Shown: piece after piece, positions 1 through 11,186 of the stretch
Layout of the letters: every line of letters begins with the position of its first letter
Position numbering within the stretch: the first letter of the stretch is position 1
From: Cladosporium sp. IMV 00045
Taxonomy: Eukaryota > Ascomycota > Dothideomycetes > Cladosporiales > Cladosporiaceae
Length of the DNA: 64,000 nt
Assembly: GCA_001931905.2 (NCBI GenBank)
Contig: MSJI02000889.1
Span: forward strand, 1 to 64,000
Reading direction: 5' to 3'
Notes under the pieces: model-generated
Seen by the model: the letters and a program-made list of their open reading frames with translations, nothing else
The model's database searches: none
What the model was told of the DNA's origin: nothing
Program-made: the position numbers and the translations under genes

Positions 1-1695
1 GAGGGAAAGGGAAAAGGTTCACCAAAGAGCAGAGGGTCGCGGCGAGAGCGAGAAAGATCACGGCCAGTTAATCCGGCAAACGCTTTGAGCATTCGCCCGG
101 TTGTGTGTGTGTGGTGTCTCTGCCGGCAGCCTCATCCGTAATGCCGAGTCGGCCGGTGGCCGACCAATTGTTCAAGACTATACACTACTAGCCTCGTGGT
201 GGGTATTCCCCCGGATCACTTGAGCCCGTGGAATTGGAGTGGAATTGGTTTCTTCCCTTGGTCTTCTTCCCCAGGAAAAAGGGTAAGGCACAGGACGGGC
301 GCATGGTTGGCGGCGGCCTTTGCGTGCGTGGGTAGAGCGGAGTATGCGGCCCGGTCTGCCTCTCTTGCTGCAGATGTTCGTTGTTGTTGTTGTTATTATT
401 ACTGTGCTCAAGAAAAGAAGCCCTCTCTCCCCCATCCTCGCCGGAGTGCGTCCCTCAACTCCCATCCTGCTGTCTGCCAAAGAGCCCAAATCTGCCCAAT
501 GCATCTGGTGCATGGGATTATTTGCAGATGCAGCGAACGCCAGTCGGGTAGCAAGACCGAAAGGACGGACTAGAGCAGGCTGGGGATTCGTCTCTGCCCG
601 CCGCCTGCGTGCATATATTGGGCAAGCATCGCAGATCAGGACACCTTTGCCCTATGCGAAGTGCCACGTTCGTTCATTCTAGTAACCGCGTCTGCCTCTT
701 CCCCCAGGCTCTGGACAACAACATCAATTCGGATCGATCTTCCGCAATCAATCGACCACACGGCTCGGTAGTAGGCCGTCTTTGCTGCTGATGCTAAGAA
801 TCGACTGCCGAAGACACATTACTGTACGACTGACGAACACGCTCAAGCAGCCCGATTTGGACGGCCGACAACAGGGGTTTGTCGAATTACCACAGTCAAT
901 TAGTAGACTTCACAGCATTTCGCCTGGAAGGTTTAGCCGCCCTTGCCGCGGCCGAACCTGGGATCGCAAGGAATCTTGGTCGCGTAGCACACGACGACAG
1001 AAATAACCCGTGTAACCTGAGGCCTGCAGCATTCGACTTCAGGCAAAATGAAGACACGGTACAGTACCTAGGTAGTAACGGTACGCGGAGGACTGGCCGT
1101 GAAGGGGATGATCGAGGCTCTCTCTTTCACTCTCTCTCGCTAAAGCTCGGCTTTGGAAAAGTCCGCCGCTTCGCCAGCGAGTGAACCACCGTTTTATTAT
1201 TGGGGCCCCGCGACTATGCGCACACTTGTACTTTCACGACTCAGATATTAGTCATGGCAAACGCCTCTAGCTTCTTTCCCCAATGTTTGCTCCGTCATGT
1301 CGATGCGCCATGTGGTCCTCTCCGTTTTTTTGGTATGTCGTTAAGCCTTGCTTGGCGGTAAATGCCGCTGATGAGGTTTTTTTTGTTGTTGGACTTGAGG
1401 CTGCTCGGATTACAGGAGGAGAAAGGCGGAAAGAAGGCACCAAGCATGATTGCACGCGAAGAGTTTTTCACAGAGCTGTCTCCGGTCTCGACGGTTCTGT
1501 CCCAAACCCGAGCTTGTGGACATCAAAGTCTGGCCTCATGATTCAGCTTATCGGTTGACGGTGTAATTATTTCCGGAAGCCGTGAGGACAACACGTAGCG
1601 TATCAAACTTTCTGATAACTTCGGCCGATGCCTCGAAAGCGTCGCCTTATCCGATTGCACCATAACGGACACGGCTATAACACTACATGTACCTA
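1..1695. other. Left-edge intergenic stretch, no supported gene
   Basis: Several short open frames exist on both strands, none with a recognisable domain, signal peptide or convincing splice structure. A short TTG/TTA microsatellite lies near 380-400. The right end is the 3' flank of the polygalacturonase gene on the minus strand. Confidence 0.5.
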
Positions 1696-3150
1696 CTAAC
1701 CTCCCTGCGGCGCCTTGCCATTACACTTAAACCCGTCCGGCTTCTCGACGTTCCTACACAAATATTTCGTCGCCTCGCCCCCACCCGCCACATCAAAGCC
1801 CACATCCTCCATCGCGATTTCCTTGCACGGCACCTCGCCCGAACACTGCATGCTGGCCACAACATCGGTCTTCAACGTTCCCCTCCAGTCCTCAATGGCG
1901 ATATCCCCGATCTGGAAGGTCGACGTGTCGCACTCCCCCGTAAAGCCGGAGTAGGAATTGCACTGCGTGATGTAGAAGGCCTGCTCGGCGTTGGATATTG
2001 TGAAGTTGCTCATGCGCACGTTGCGCAGGTAGCCTTTGCCGCCGCCGCCGCCGTTGGGTGGCACGCCTTGGCGCACGCCCGTCCAGGTTTTGACGTACGC
2101 CCCGTACTTGTTGTTGTAGGAGGCGATGTTGCGCACCGTGATGTCTTCGAGGATCTCGAATTCGTTCTCAAATTGCCCGATGCTGCCGAAGGCGACGCCG
2201 GTGGTACCGTAGAAGGTGCCGTCTTCGACGAGGATGTTGGTGCTGTCTTTGGGGTGTGTCAGTCTCTAGGGGAACTATTATACAAAGTAGAAGAACACAT
2301 GGCAACCCACTGGCTTTGAAGGCGATGTTGTCGTCACCACCAATGACGACCCATCGCGCAAAGGTGATGTCTGATGCATAGATGGTGTTGGAACCATCTG
2401 TATTGAGATTCGGGCCGCCATTGGCATTAGTGCTGTTAACGAAGATGTCTTGCAAAAGCACCTTGCTCGAATGAATAAGTGTGCTAGTCCACATCTGAGG
2501 CTGAAGGAAGTTCAAGCCCTCAATGACTGAGTTGGTCAGGCCATTGAAAGTTATCTGATGAGGGCGGCCTGCCTTGTTGCTGACGTCGGCAAAACGGTCG
2601 TACCAGACCTGTCCATTCCCATTGAAAGTGCCGACGCCTTTACCGTAGATGTGAACCTGATCGCCGCCGAAGATGAAGGCCGTGGACTGGTTTTGATAGC
2701 CCATGGGCATGGAGTTTGCAAGCCAGTACTCGACGTCGGTGCTCCAGAGAAGGGTGCCTGTGATTTCCACTTCGACATTGGAGAGGCCTGTGATCTTCAT
2801 CGGGGAATGGATGTGGTCTATCACATGGAACATATTAGCTACAACAGTGCATCTCGGTGCATAACGAGTCTGCACTACGTACATAGGTCAGCATCCAAGA
2901 TCACTTTGCCGTTGTGGCCGCATTTCTCGAAAGCTTCGACGATGAGAGGAGCGCTATCTTGGCTATCGCCGGCTGAAACAACTTTGCATATTGTGCGTCG
3001 AGTTTCCGCCGCTTGGAACTTCCATGGTGCGCCAGGGTAGTAAGAGGGCGCGTCAGTGTGAGAAACTGGTTTGTATGGTGTCTTGTTCTCTATCGAGAAG
3101 ACCGACTGAACCGCCGCCAGGACCGGTGATACTGTTAAGAGCCAACGCAT
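1696..3150 (-). CDS. Secreted GH28 polygalacturonase (probably exo-acting)
   Basis: Three exons: 3150-2883, 2838-2311 and 2246-1696 (introns of 44 and 64 nt), giving 448 residues. The N-terminus is a signal peptide (MRWLLTVSPVLAAVQSVFS). The middle has the GH28 parallel beta-helix pattern, with catalytic motifs NTDG and GGDDN. The third motif, normally GHG, reads YGTTGVAFGSIGQ, and the usual RIK substrate motif reads YGAYVKTW. These variants fit exo-acting or rhamno/xylogalacturonan-type subfamilies better than classic endo-polygalacturonases; that subfamily statement is from memory. The expected role is hydrolysis of pectic galacturonan outside the cell. A TATA box lies about 80 nt upstream of the ATG. 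The gene is divergent from the tocopherol-cyclase-like gene. Family call is secure; exo/endo specificity is inferred. Confidence 0.9.
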
Positions 3151-4153
3151 GCTGGGAGATACTTATGTTTGACCGAGTATAGAGGTTGTCGCAGGGGATC
3201 GCACAAGAGGGGATTGGGGTGCCGATGAGTTTATATAGTGATCCAATCTCGCGGCAGTCACTACTGCCATGTGCGGAGCGCGTGGTTCATGATGCCGGCA
3301 AGACCTTGCATTTCACTGAACCGCCCGCACATGACCTCGCATGCTTCTCCTTTTTCTCCGCTCGTGCCTGGCTACCGTTACCTTGCAGATGCTGCGCGCG
3401 CATCACAAGCCTCGAGCAAGGGCGACGATCATCGGTGATCATGATTCATATTGCACGCGCACATGAGAAGCTAGACGAGGTTAAGGTATAAGGTTAATGA
3501 TCCGCGGAGCAACAGCGAGAATCGCTGGGCTCGGACAGGAATAGGGTAATAGATCCGGAATGCAGATTTCAAAGAATGGACAAACCGTACGGTAAGGAGT
3601 GGTTGATAGCCGCACAATAGTTTGGCTCGTTCCTCACAAAGCACCGGTGGCAGGGTGCTTCTGTGCCATTATCCAGAGCCGACAAATACCTCCGTACACC
3701 CATGGCACGAGATGCAGTAGCATCAATAGCTAACAGCTTAAGCATGCACTGCGTTTAGTCACAAGCTCTCTTGATGTGAAGTGCAGTGAGATGGTCGTCC
3801 AGTATGCGGAGAGACAGGGGTGATGTCTCTGGCATGCATGCAGGTTTCTGCCTCACCGTCTTCTGCTGTGGCTTGCCGACCCGTTTGGTGGGGAGCACCA
3901 GCCAGTCCGCCTGCGAGACAACTCTTGCATCATGACTTTTAAAACATGGAAAGACGCAAGAACTATACAGACAACAGACATCATTCTTAACCTTCAAAGG
4001 CTACGATTGTACGATTGAATGCATAGGCGACAATTTAAAGAACATACGTAGACACTGCACAGCATGCTCTAACAGCCCTTACCGCTATCAAAATCAACAA
4101 GACGACACCACAACAACTTCCTACCAAGACATCACCTCTCACACGAATACAAC
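3151..4153. other. Divergent intergenic region
   Basis: Shared upstream region of the polygalacturonase (-) and tocopherol-cyclase-like (+) genes. The last 60 nt are A/C-rich, typical of a fungal 5' leader. No coding region was recognised. Confidence 0.5.
3231..3237 (-). promoter_or_regulatory. TATA box of the polygalacturonase gene
   Basis: TATATAA on the minus strand, about 80 nt upstream of the polygalacturonase ATG at 3150. This is a plausible core-promoter position for an inducible secreted-enzyme gene. Confidence 0.55.
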
Positions 4154-5167
4154 ATGGAACACAACGCGCCACACAAGTCCTCCGCCTTCGAAGGCTACTA
4201 CAGCAAATTTGACCTACCCTCAGGAGCACACATAGCACTGATAGTCTGCAAAGTGCAAAACGCCCAATTCCGACCCAACAAAGTCTCCTTCACCTACGTG
4301 CCGCGAGAAGATGTGCACTCCAAGACCTACCAAAAAGAGCTCTTCCCCGACGCCATGACGATGAGAATCCTCGATCCCAAAACGCACGCCTTCGAAATCA
4401 CAATCCCCGAAATCGGCTACGTGAAATGGCACGCCGACTCCACGACAGAGTACTCCATCGCCTCCCCCTCCTTCACCTTCAAAGGCAAAACGACCACTTG
4501 CACGCCCTGGTCCCGCTCCTCCAACACGCCCGAAAGCTGGCTCGTCCACCTCCCCCTGCCTTTGCACTGGCACGTCCATTCGCTAGCTTCCGAGTGCGCC
4601 TTCTCCCTCTCGATCCCCAACTACGCCCTCCCACCGCCCGACGCCTCCGCCACCGCCCTCGTGCACCAGGAGAAAAACTGGGCCGCCTCATTCCCCTCCG
4701 CGCACATGTGGCTGCAAGGCCGCAAAGGCGATAGCTACTTCTGCTGCGCCGGCGGTCAGATTCTGGGCATGGAAGCCTTCCTGCTCGGCTACCGCAGCAA
4801 GGCGCGGGAGATTGATTTCCGCCCGCCGTTCGCGCTGCGCGTGGCGGGTTTGAGCCCTTTTTTGAACTACAGCACGGATTGGGAGGGGCGCAGGTTCAGT
4901 TTGAGCGTGCAGAGTTTCAGGCAAAAAGTCACGGTTGAGGCGAGTGCGCCGGTGGGCAGTTTTTTCTCGCTTTCGGCCCCATTTAAGACGGGCCATTTGC
5001 CGAATATGCTGGGGCAGAGTTTCCAGGCGGAGATTAAGGTCAGGGTTTGGGACAGTGGGTGGGTGGGCGAGTGGAGGTTGATGGAGGAGGAGGTGTTTGA
5101 GGGTGGGAGTCTGGAGTTTGGGTCGGGGTATTATCCGCCTAATGGGAGTGATCAGAAGTTTCATTGA
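4154..5167 (+). CDS. Tocopherol-cyclase-like (lipocalin-type) protein
   Basis: Intronless, 337 residues, no signal peptide. The central motif HQEKNWAASFPSAHMWLQG matches the EKNWG-x-x-FP-x-x-W-x-WxQ signature that I associate with the tocopherol cyclase family (PF14249), which adopts a beta-barrel fold. Plant members cyclise phytyl quinols. Fungi are not known to make tocopherols, so here the protein is better described as a family member of unknown substrate, perhaps binding a prenylated or hydrophobic compound. The second half has a beta-rich pattern. The coding strand is C-rich to about 4780 and then G-rich. It ends about 200 nt from the convergent peroxisomal hydrolase. Gene reality is strong; family call is moderate. 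Confidence 0.75.
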   Translation: MEHNAPHKSSAFEGYYSKFDLPSGAHIALIVCKVQNAQFRPNKVSFTYVPREDVHSKTYQKELFPDAMTMRILDPKTHAFEITIPEIGYVKWHADSTTEYSIASPSFTFKGKTTTCTPWSRSSNTPESWLVHLPLPLHWHVHSLASECAFSLSIPNYALPPPDASATALVHQEKNWAASFPSAHMWLQGRKGDSYFCCAGGQILGMEAFLLGYRSKAREIDFRPPFALRVAGLSPFLNYSTDWEGRRFSLSVQSFRQKVTVEASAPVGSFFSLSAPFKTGHLPNMLGQSFQAEIKVRVWDSGWVGEWRLMEEEVFEGGSLEFGSGYYPPNGSDQKFH

Positions 5168-5372
5168 TGTGGTGAGGTGAAGTGCGAGATGAGGTTTTCG
5201 TGTGACTTATAGAGACTCCTTGATAGATTGACTGTGGGCGCTGTAGGCCCGTCGCTGCTCATAGCAGGAAAGCAAACATTCATTCCATGTACTCTGATGT
5301 ATTTTAGAGCCGATGTTCAGTATAAATGTATCAGATTCAGAAAGGCATCTACAACAATCTCACCCACTCAAA

Positions 5373-6839
5373 TCAAAGCTTCGACTTCTCCTTCTCCTCC
5401 GGCCCACCCATCCAATCACTCTTCATCACCCCAACAAACTCCTCACTCATCCTCCCCCTCTCCTCCCTCGGAACCTTCTCCCACGCCAAACGCTGCACGG
5501 CCTCTCTGCTCTGCCAATCGCGCAACTCGCCCACAAGCCAGTCACGACACGCATCCGCCGTCCTATCGACGACTTCCATGGGAATCAGATGCCCGACACC
5601 CTCGAACGTCACTTCTCGCACGCGGCCTTTTTTCACACCCCCGGAGCCGCCTGGTCCAGTGCCCGTGTGCGCCATCTTATCTGCTTTGAGCAGCGGCGCA
5701 GAGAGGGAGGATTGGTCGCCGAAAATGTAGAGGACGCTGGGGCGGAGGAGGGGTAGTTGGCGGAACGTCGCGAGGGGTTCGGGGCGGTAGAAGGGTGAGT
5801 TGGGGCCTGCTTCGGGGTTGATGTCTGGGTGCGTTACCGGGTTACGGGAGGTTTCTGGGTCGGGGTTGGTGGCGCTGGGGAAGTTGGGGCGCATGAATGT
5901 GAAGACTTCTTGGTGCTTGGTTGTTGTCAGGGTTACTTCGGTCTCGGTGCCTTTTTCTGGAGGAACGGTGGCGGAGCTTGGGTCTGCGTTTGGAGTGGGC
6001 AAGGTGCCGGACGCTGGTGTTGCTTCGCAGTGCAGGTACGTGGGAAGGTCGCGCAAGCCGTGTTTGATCCATAGGTTTAGCACTCTCGGATCCCACGCCT
6101 GGTAGAATTTTGAGCGCTTGAAGGATGCTTCTGCGGCTTGACGGCTGGGCCATCTGTCTCGTCGGGAAGTGGAAGCTTTTGCAGGACCGAAGTTGCCTTG
6201 CCGGTTAGGTAGACGTTGGATGACGGGATCCATGAGGATGAGTGTCGTGAAGAGGCGTGGATGCATCAGAGATAAATTGACCAGATGGCAGCCGCCCATA
6301 CTGTGGCCAACGCCGACGATGGGCTGCTTGATCTGATTTCGGAAATGGTTGATCATGAGGAAGAGATCGCGTGGATGATCATTCCATGATGCTGCAAAAA
6401 ATTTAGAAGATGGAACCATCTCAATTTCAGATACCATCAAACTCACGATCATCGCCGAGCTTCTTCTCATTCAAGACACCACTGGCACCCTGGTGGGCCG
6501 CATCAGCGATCCAGATGCTGCGAATGTTGACACCCTTCGCTTTGAGCTTATGGTACAGATCGTCCCATAGCGGCTCGTACAATTCCTGTAGCATGTCAGT
6601 TCAGCCCTTTATCTTTCCAAGATATCTTCTCAACCACCGAAGAAGCGAACCTTTGGAAATCCATTAGCATGCCCTCCAATGATGGTCACATCGCCTGGCT
6701 TGGGCCTAGCATTATCTCGGGGCGTATATTGCTTGATTGCCAGCTCCAGATCGTCGTCTTCTTGAGTCGCAATTGCTCTGGGATATTCCCGGATATATGA
6801 TGTTGTAAGGGTGTGCTCTTGTATGGTGAAGTTGGACAT
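5373..6839 (-). CDS. Peroxisomal alpha/beta hydrolase (AKT2/Lpx1-like)
   Basis: Three exons: 6839-6651, 6585-6447 and 6391-5373 (introns 65 and 55 nt), 448 residues. An alpha/beta hydrolase fold is indicated by the nucleophile elbow GVGHSMGG (catalytic Ser) and a C-terminal GVGHLIPME carrying the likely catalytic His. The acid is probably in the YIFGDQSSLS strand. The protein ends in SKL, a canonical PTS1 signal, so it should be imported into peroxisomes. The family includes yeast Lpx1 and the Alternaria AKT2-type proteins often annotated as toxin biosynthesis proteins. No toxin cluster is visible here, so a general peroxisomal lipase/esterase role is the safer reading. Confidence 0.88.
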
Positions 6840-7653
6840 CTCTGAATGAGCAGTCTAGGAGCGCAGACTGCACCCCTTCGATTCTAGCAATGAAGCTCAC
6901 TCGATGGCAGTACACAAGATGAAAATGTATTGGTGGTTCTTGGTCAGTAATTGAACTGTTCCGATGTCACGACGACTGGAGGTTGGCCACGCGATCCACA
7001 AGCCGAGGTTCCGGCTGCTCGGGCCCGGCAAACGTGCTAGGCATTTCACTCACTTCCCTTTGCTGCGAAACGACAACATGCGTACTTGACAGACGTCTGC
7101 TGGAAATGCACATGTCAAATGTGTCATGTACAATCAGTTCCGGCAGCACCGCTGGATGCCATTGCGCAAGCCTAACGATATATAAAAAAAAACCTTGGTG
7201 ACTGCTCGACTATGACAGCAGTCCATCGGCCTCTAACTATCTTACACGCCCTCAAATCCGCTCTTCTTCCAGCTTGCGAGCATGCAAGCGAAAGGCTGAA
7301 CGGCGCTGGCGAAATTTCCGTTGTGCTGCGAAAGGTAAGGGAGGAAAGCTGCGTCAACCGGCAAACGCAATAACTGTAGTGCCGAGGACAATTCACAAGC
7401 ATTGGAGACACAAATTGTAAGAATTGGCAATACAAAATATTTTTTCAAGGTCAAAAACATCGTATCAATATGTGCCTACCAAGAACTTCTTTACTACCAC
7501 TGGGAACTTGAGGTACCTGCCAATGAATCAATCAATCAATCGGCCAACCGCTTGGCAATCAATCGATCAGCCTTGTTTCAAACTTCCAATCAATTAATTA
7601 TGGGGAAAGCACTGATGGTCGGTTGATGGATGGACACCCTTATTGTCCAAGGT
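6840..7653. other. Intergenic stretch between hydrolase and chitinase genes
   Basis: No coding region recognised. It contains an AATC-rich tract at 7527-7590 and the left copy of a dispersed direct repeat (7231-7342, listed separately). Confidence 0.5.
7231..7342 (+). repeat. Left copy of a diverged direct repeat
   Basis: The segment beginning CTCTAACTATCTTACACG aligns by eye with 13050-13147 (CTCTAACGACCTTTCACG), in the same orientation. The best-conserved blocks are CTCTTCT, AGCTT and CGAGCATGC-A/G-AGCG. The two copies lie about 5.8 kb apart and bracket the chitinase and secreted-protein genes. They could be relic terminal repeats or short dispersed elements. Confidence 0.55.
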
Positions 7654-10600
7654 TCACTGTGGTCTGCCAGATCCCAGAGGATATGCCGGCGGCGGTGTGG
7701 TAGATGGCAGAGTCATCGAGGGCGGGAAGTACCCTGGCAAGGATGACAAGCACGTGTCGATTGATGTTGTAGAGTTGGAGATGGGCACAATGGTCGAAGT
7801 GAAGATCGTGACGCCTGCTGGACTGACTGTGATAACGACAGTGTTGTTAGGGCCGGTCCAGGTCTGCGGAATATATGGCGGATGAGAGGTAAACGACGAT
7901 GAGAACGATGGTGATCGTGCTGGACGAGGAAGATGTGTCTGTCACACTGCCAATAGTTGTGGTGCCTCCGTCTGAGCCATCCGTGATCAGAATTAAATCA
8001 GATCCTGAGACGGTCATCGAATCAAAATTTGGCCCATCTGGACCAAATGCGAAAGGGAAGTCAGCATTCACGGAGTAAAGAGAACACGACGGGTCATCAG
8101 TAGTGTGAGTGGTGGTGGTAGAAGCCTCAATGCTGCACGCTGTGATCGTGCGACATGATGTTTCGGTCGTACTAGTGAGGATAGAAGCCGTCGAATCTCC
8201 AGATGTTGACTTGTAGCTGCTAACAGTCTCAGTGCAGAGTGGCGCGGATGTTTGAGAGGCGCAATCTTGGTCAGGGTCATCTGAGCTCCCTCCCACGCAT
8301 GAATTGCCGTAACAGGTTCCGTCGACGCTTATGTTCGATCAGCTGCGGTCTCACGACCAACTGGATACCACTCACATCCTGGTCCATAGCAGCAGTCAGC
8401 GCCGATGCATGTGTTGCTCACACAGTCGGGGCCCGAACAGCCACCAGGACTGCAATTCGGGCCTACACAGACGCCCTTGTCGCAGCCAGGCCCGCTGCAG
8501 CCACCGTTGACGCAGCGTGGACCTGTACACCTGCCGTTTGCCAGAGCAACCCGGTGGCTCGGGATCGATGCTGGTTGCTAGGTCAGCAAAACATGAACCC
8601 CAATATGGTAGTAAAGGGTAGGTCTTACGGGTTTGGAAAATCTGTTCCTCCACAATTCCCACATGAGCTATCGCAGAAGACCTTGCACACGATGCCACAA
8701 CCGGACGAGCAGATTGGTCCTGGTGGTCCAGTCGTAACGAAAATGGGCACAATAGCACCCAGAGAACTTGTATCGGACGGGGAGGAGGACTCCCATGGAA
8801 ATGGTGGCGGCGTGATCGTACGTGATACCACTGGATGGCTGATACCGGTTTGATTCGCTGGAGTTGGGTCATCAGTGACGATGAAAGGCGGTGGCACAAC
8901 GCTGCTCGTGAGCGTATATTGCTGAGAGTCAGTGCTGTCATCGGTCATGTTCCAATTCCAGACTGATAATACGTCTGTGGTGACTGTTCTTTGTTAGCCT
9001 CGCTTCTGATATACTGCTCTTTGTGTTATGACTGTTCCTACCTGGTGGGACCGTCAGCACTGTTTGTTGAACTGTCCGAGCAAATGGTAGTTGTAACCAC
9101 CGATTGCCCATTGACTACTGTTGTGTAAGACGTCTGCCAGGCTACCTCTAGAGAAGTAGTATAAGGTGGAAACTCAATCGTCGTTGGTTCACTCAAAGAT
9201 TTGGGCGGGAACACAAAGGTGCAAGGCGGATTGCAAGTCACAGTCGGTTGGTTGTCTGACCAGATGTCGGTAGCGATGTATACAATCCCACCAGCACTAG
9301 GAGATGTGCTACCCAGATCCGTATCGTTCGCTATACTGGGATCGCGAGGTGAAGCTGTGATGCCCGGTCCACCGAGATCCAGCGCCCAGGCAAATAGGCC
9401 TCACAGACAGAGACTATCTGCAAAGCTGGCTTTCTGGGCAAGTGTCTTGCCATCATCGTAAGACACCCTGTTATCCGTATGAGATTTCATCAGTACATTC
9501 AGCATCAAACAAGCTTACCATTGGTCATCGCCCCAAGTCATCCAATTGACGCCCGCCGTAGCATCGTAGTTCGTTTCCGGGTCCTCATTCTCCATTACCC
9601 GTTTCATCTCGTAATTGGAAAGAACGCCACTTGCATTGGTGCAACTTCCGGCCCTTCCGCCACTTTCGAATGGACAGCCGAGGGAGGTACACGAGGAAGA
9701 CGGAAGCGTGAATGATCTTCCGTAGAATCCGAGGCCAAGGGTGACCTTGTTGGCTGGGATTTGGTTCCTCCACAGTAAGTCCAGACTTGTAGAGATTTCT
9801 GGTGAATATCAGCATTGGACTAGAGAATTTGGCAGGTTCTGTCCAGTGAATTTGTATGCTCGATCTCACCTGTAAGGTTTGTGTGGGACTGCACTACCCT
9901 TTGTGTGAATGGGCTGTCGCCATCCCATGTTCCGTGGATGTCATATGCTGCACAGTATCAGCATATGCAGGAGCATTCCCTCCGTTTCGCAGTACTAACA
10001 CATGAAATTGAACCAGTCCACGTATGGCTCCATGCTGTGAATATCAAATCCGCGAAGGTACCCTGATTCTGTTAGCAGATGTAAGGTAAAAGCATTGATT
10101 GCAGCGTACAATATGAGGTTGGCAGTGTCGCCGTGATCAAATAACTTGTTCCAGATACATCTTTGAGTTCCCTCAGAAGCGCAACGAGGTTTGCGACGTC
10201 TTCGGGTTTCCCACCTAGTCTTGTCGGCTCCTATCATTTCATCTCCATATGACACTCTGCTCACCTCTATCTTCAGCACCTGGATACTCCCAATCCAGAT
10301 CAATCCCATCGAAATCATGATCACGCATGAAAGTAATTGCAGAGTCAATGAAGGTCTGACGAGAGTCTCGGCTTGCACACATTGTAGACCATATCGCACC
10401 ACCTGCATCCCAACCACCAATAGGGATGAAGGTCTTGAGCCCTTGCTTCTGCAGTTTATGGGCATTGAAGGTGCGGTAGTATTCGAGATCGTAAGAATTC
10501 ATCTGCTCGATCGTATTGTCATCAGAGATAAGGGCAAAAGCATAACTCAAATGCGTCCACGGCGTCGGGTCGATTTGGTCCGGCGAAACTGTGTCGCACG

Positions 10601-11186
10601 AATGCTTGGTGTTCCAGGACTCGAAATATCCGATATACATTGCGGCGCTCGAAGCACCGTCGCAGGAAGGGGTATCGACTGTGGCACAGCCGCTTTGGCA
10701 GCCGTCGGAGCAGAACTCCTGCGTGGTGCCACAGAAACCGAACTCTGAACAACAGACCTATGGCCAGTGTCAATGATAGAACGGTCTCGAGATACTTGAG
10801 GCGACTCCGATGGCTCAGAGTTCCAGGAGCAGTGTTCTCGACCGACCTGGCGAAAGTGATGAGTAACTCACGTTCAGATGACATAAGGTTGATCCTTCAG
10901 GGGCGTATTCTGTAAATAGCCGTTAGCCTTTCGCGCATGTCGACCCCCAAATGGTTGAGTTGCAAAAGGGTGTTCTCTCACGTCCGCATTCTGCAGTTGC
11001 ATTGCAAGTAGATATGCACACATCTGAGCCGCAGTAATCCGGTCCGAAACCACAGTTTCCCGTGTTTCCATTGCAACAACCAGAAGTGCATTGGGAGCTC
11101 TCTGAGAAAGTCTGTGCCTTGATGAAGGTCGAGAATGCGAGAAGTACAAGAGCAGGTAGGATGACGAAGGACATACGGTTCGCCAT
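7654..11186 (-). pseudogene. CBM18-GH18 chitinase gene with in-frame stop and frameshift(s)
   Basis: A multi-exon gene of the large fungal chitinase group with killer-toxin-like architecture. The first exon (ATG at 11186) encodes a signal peptide and a Cys-rich module. After two introns comes a hevein-type CBM18, CCSEFGFCGTTQEFC. The GH18 barrel follows, with PIGGWDAGG and the catalytic FDGIDLDWEYPGAEDRG (Glu donor), then SYWYLRGFD and DWFNFMSYDIHGTW. Spliced exons read cleanly until 9401-9403, where TGA replaces the expected Gly codon in CLGGLFAWALDLGG; the family sequence continues in the same frame beyond it. A single extra A at about 8537-8539 shifts the Cys-rich stalk (CSG to NGRCTGPRC). 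A third frame change near 7900-7960 precedes the tail HPPYIPQTWTGPNN. Downstream are Ser/Thr/Pro-rich and Cys-repeat stalk regions. It is either a pseudogene or a truncated secreted chitinase ending just before the last barrel strand. Confidence 0.7.

Noticed and set aside
9401..9403. Programmed readthrough or selenocysteine at the chitinase TGA
   Set aside because: The next codon is GGC, not the CUA context of known readthrough, and selenocysteine machinery is not expected in this fungal group; mutation is simpler given the second frameshift.
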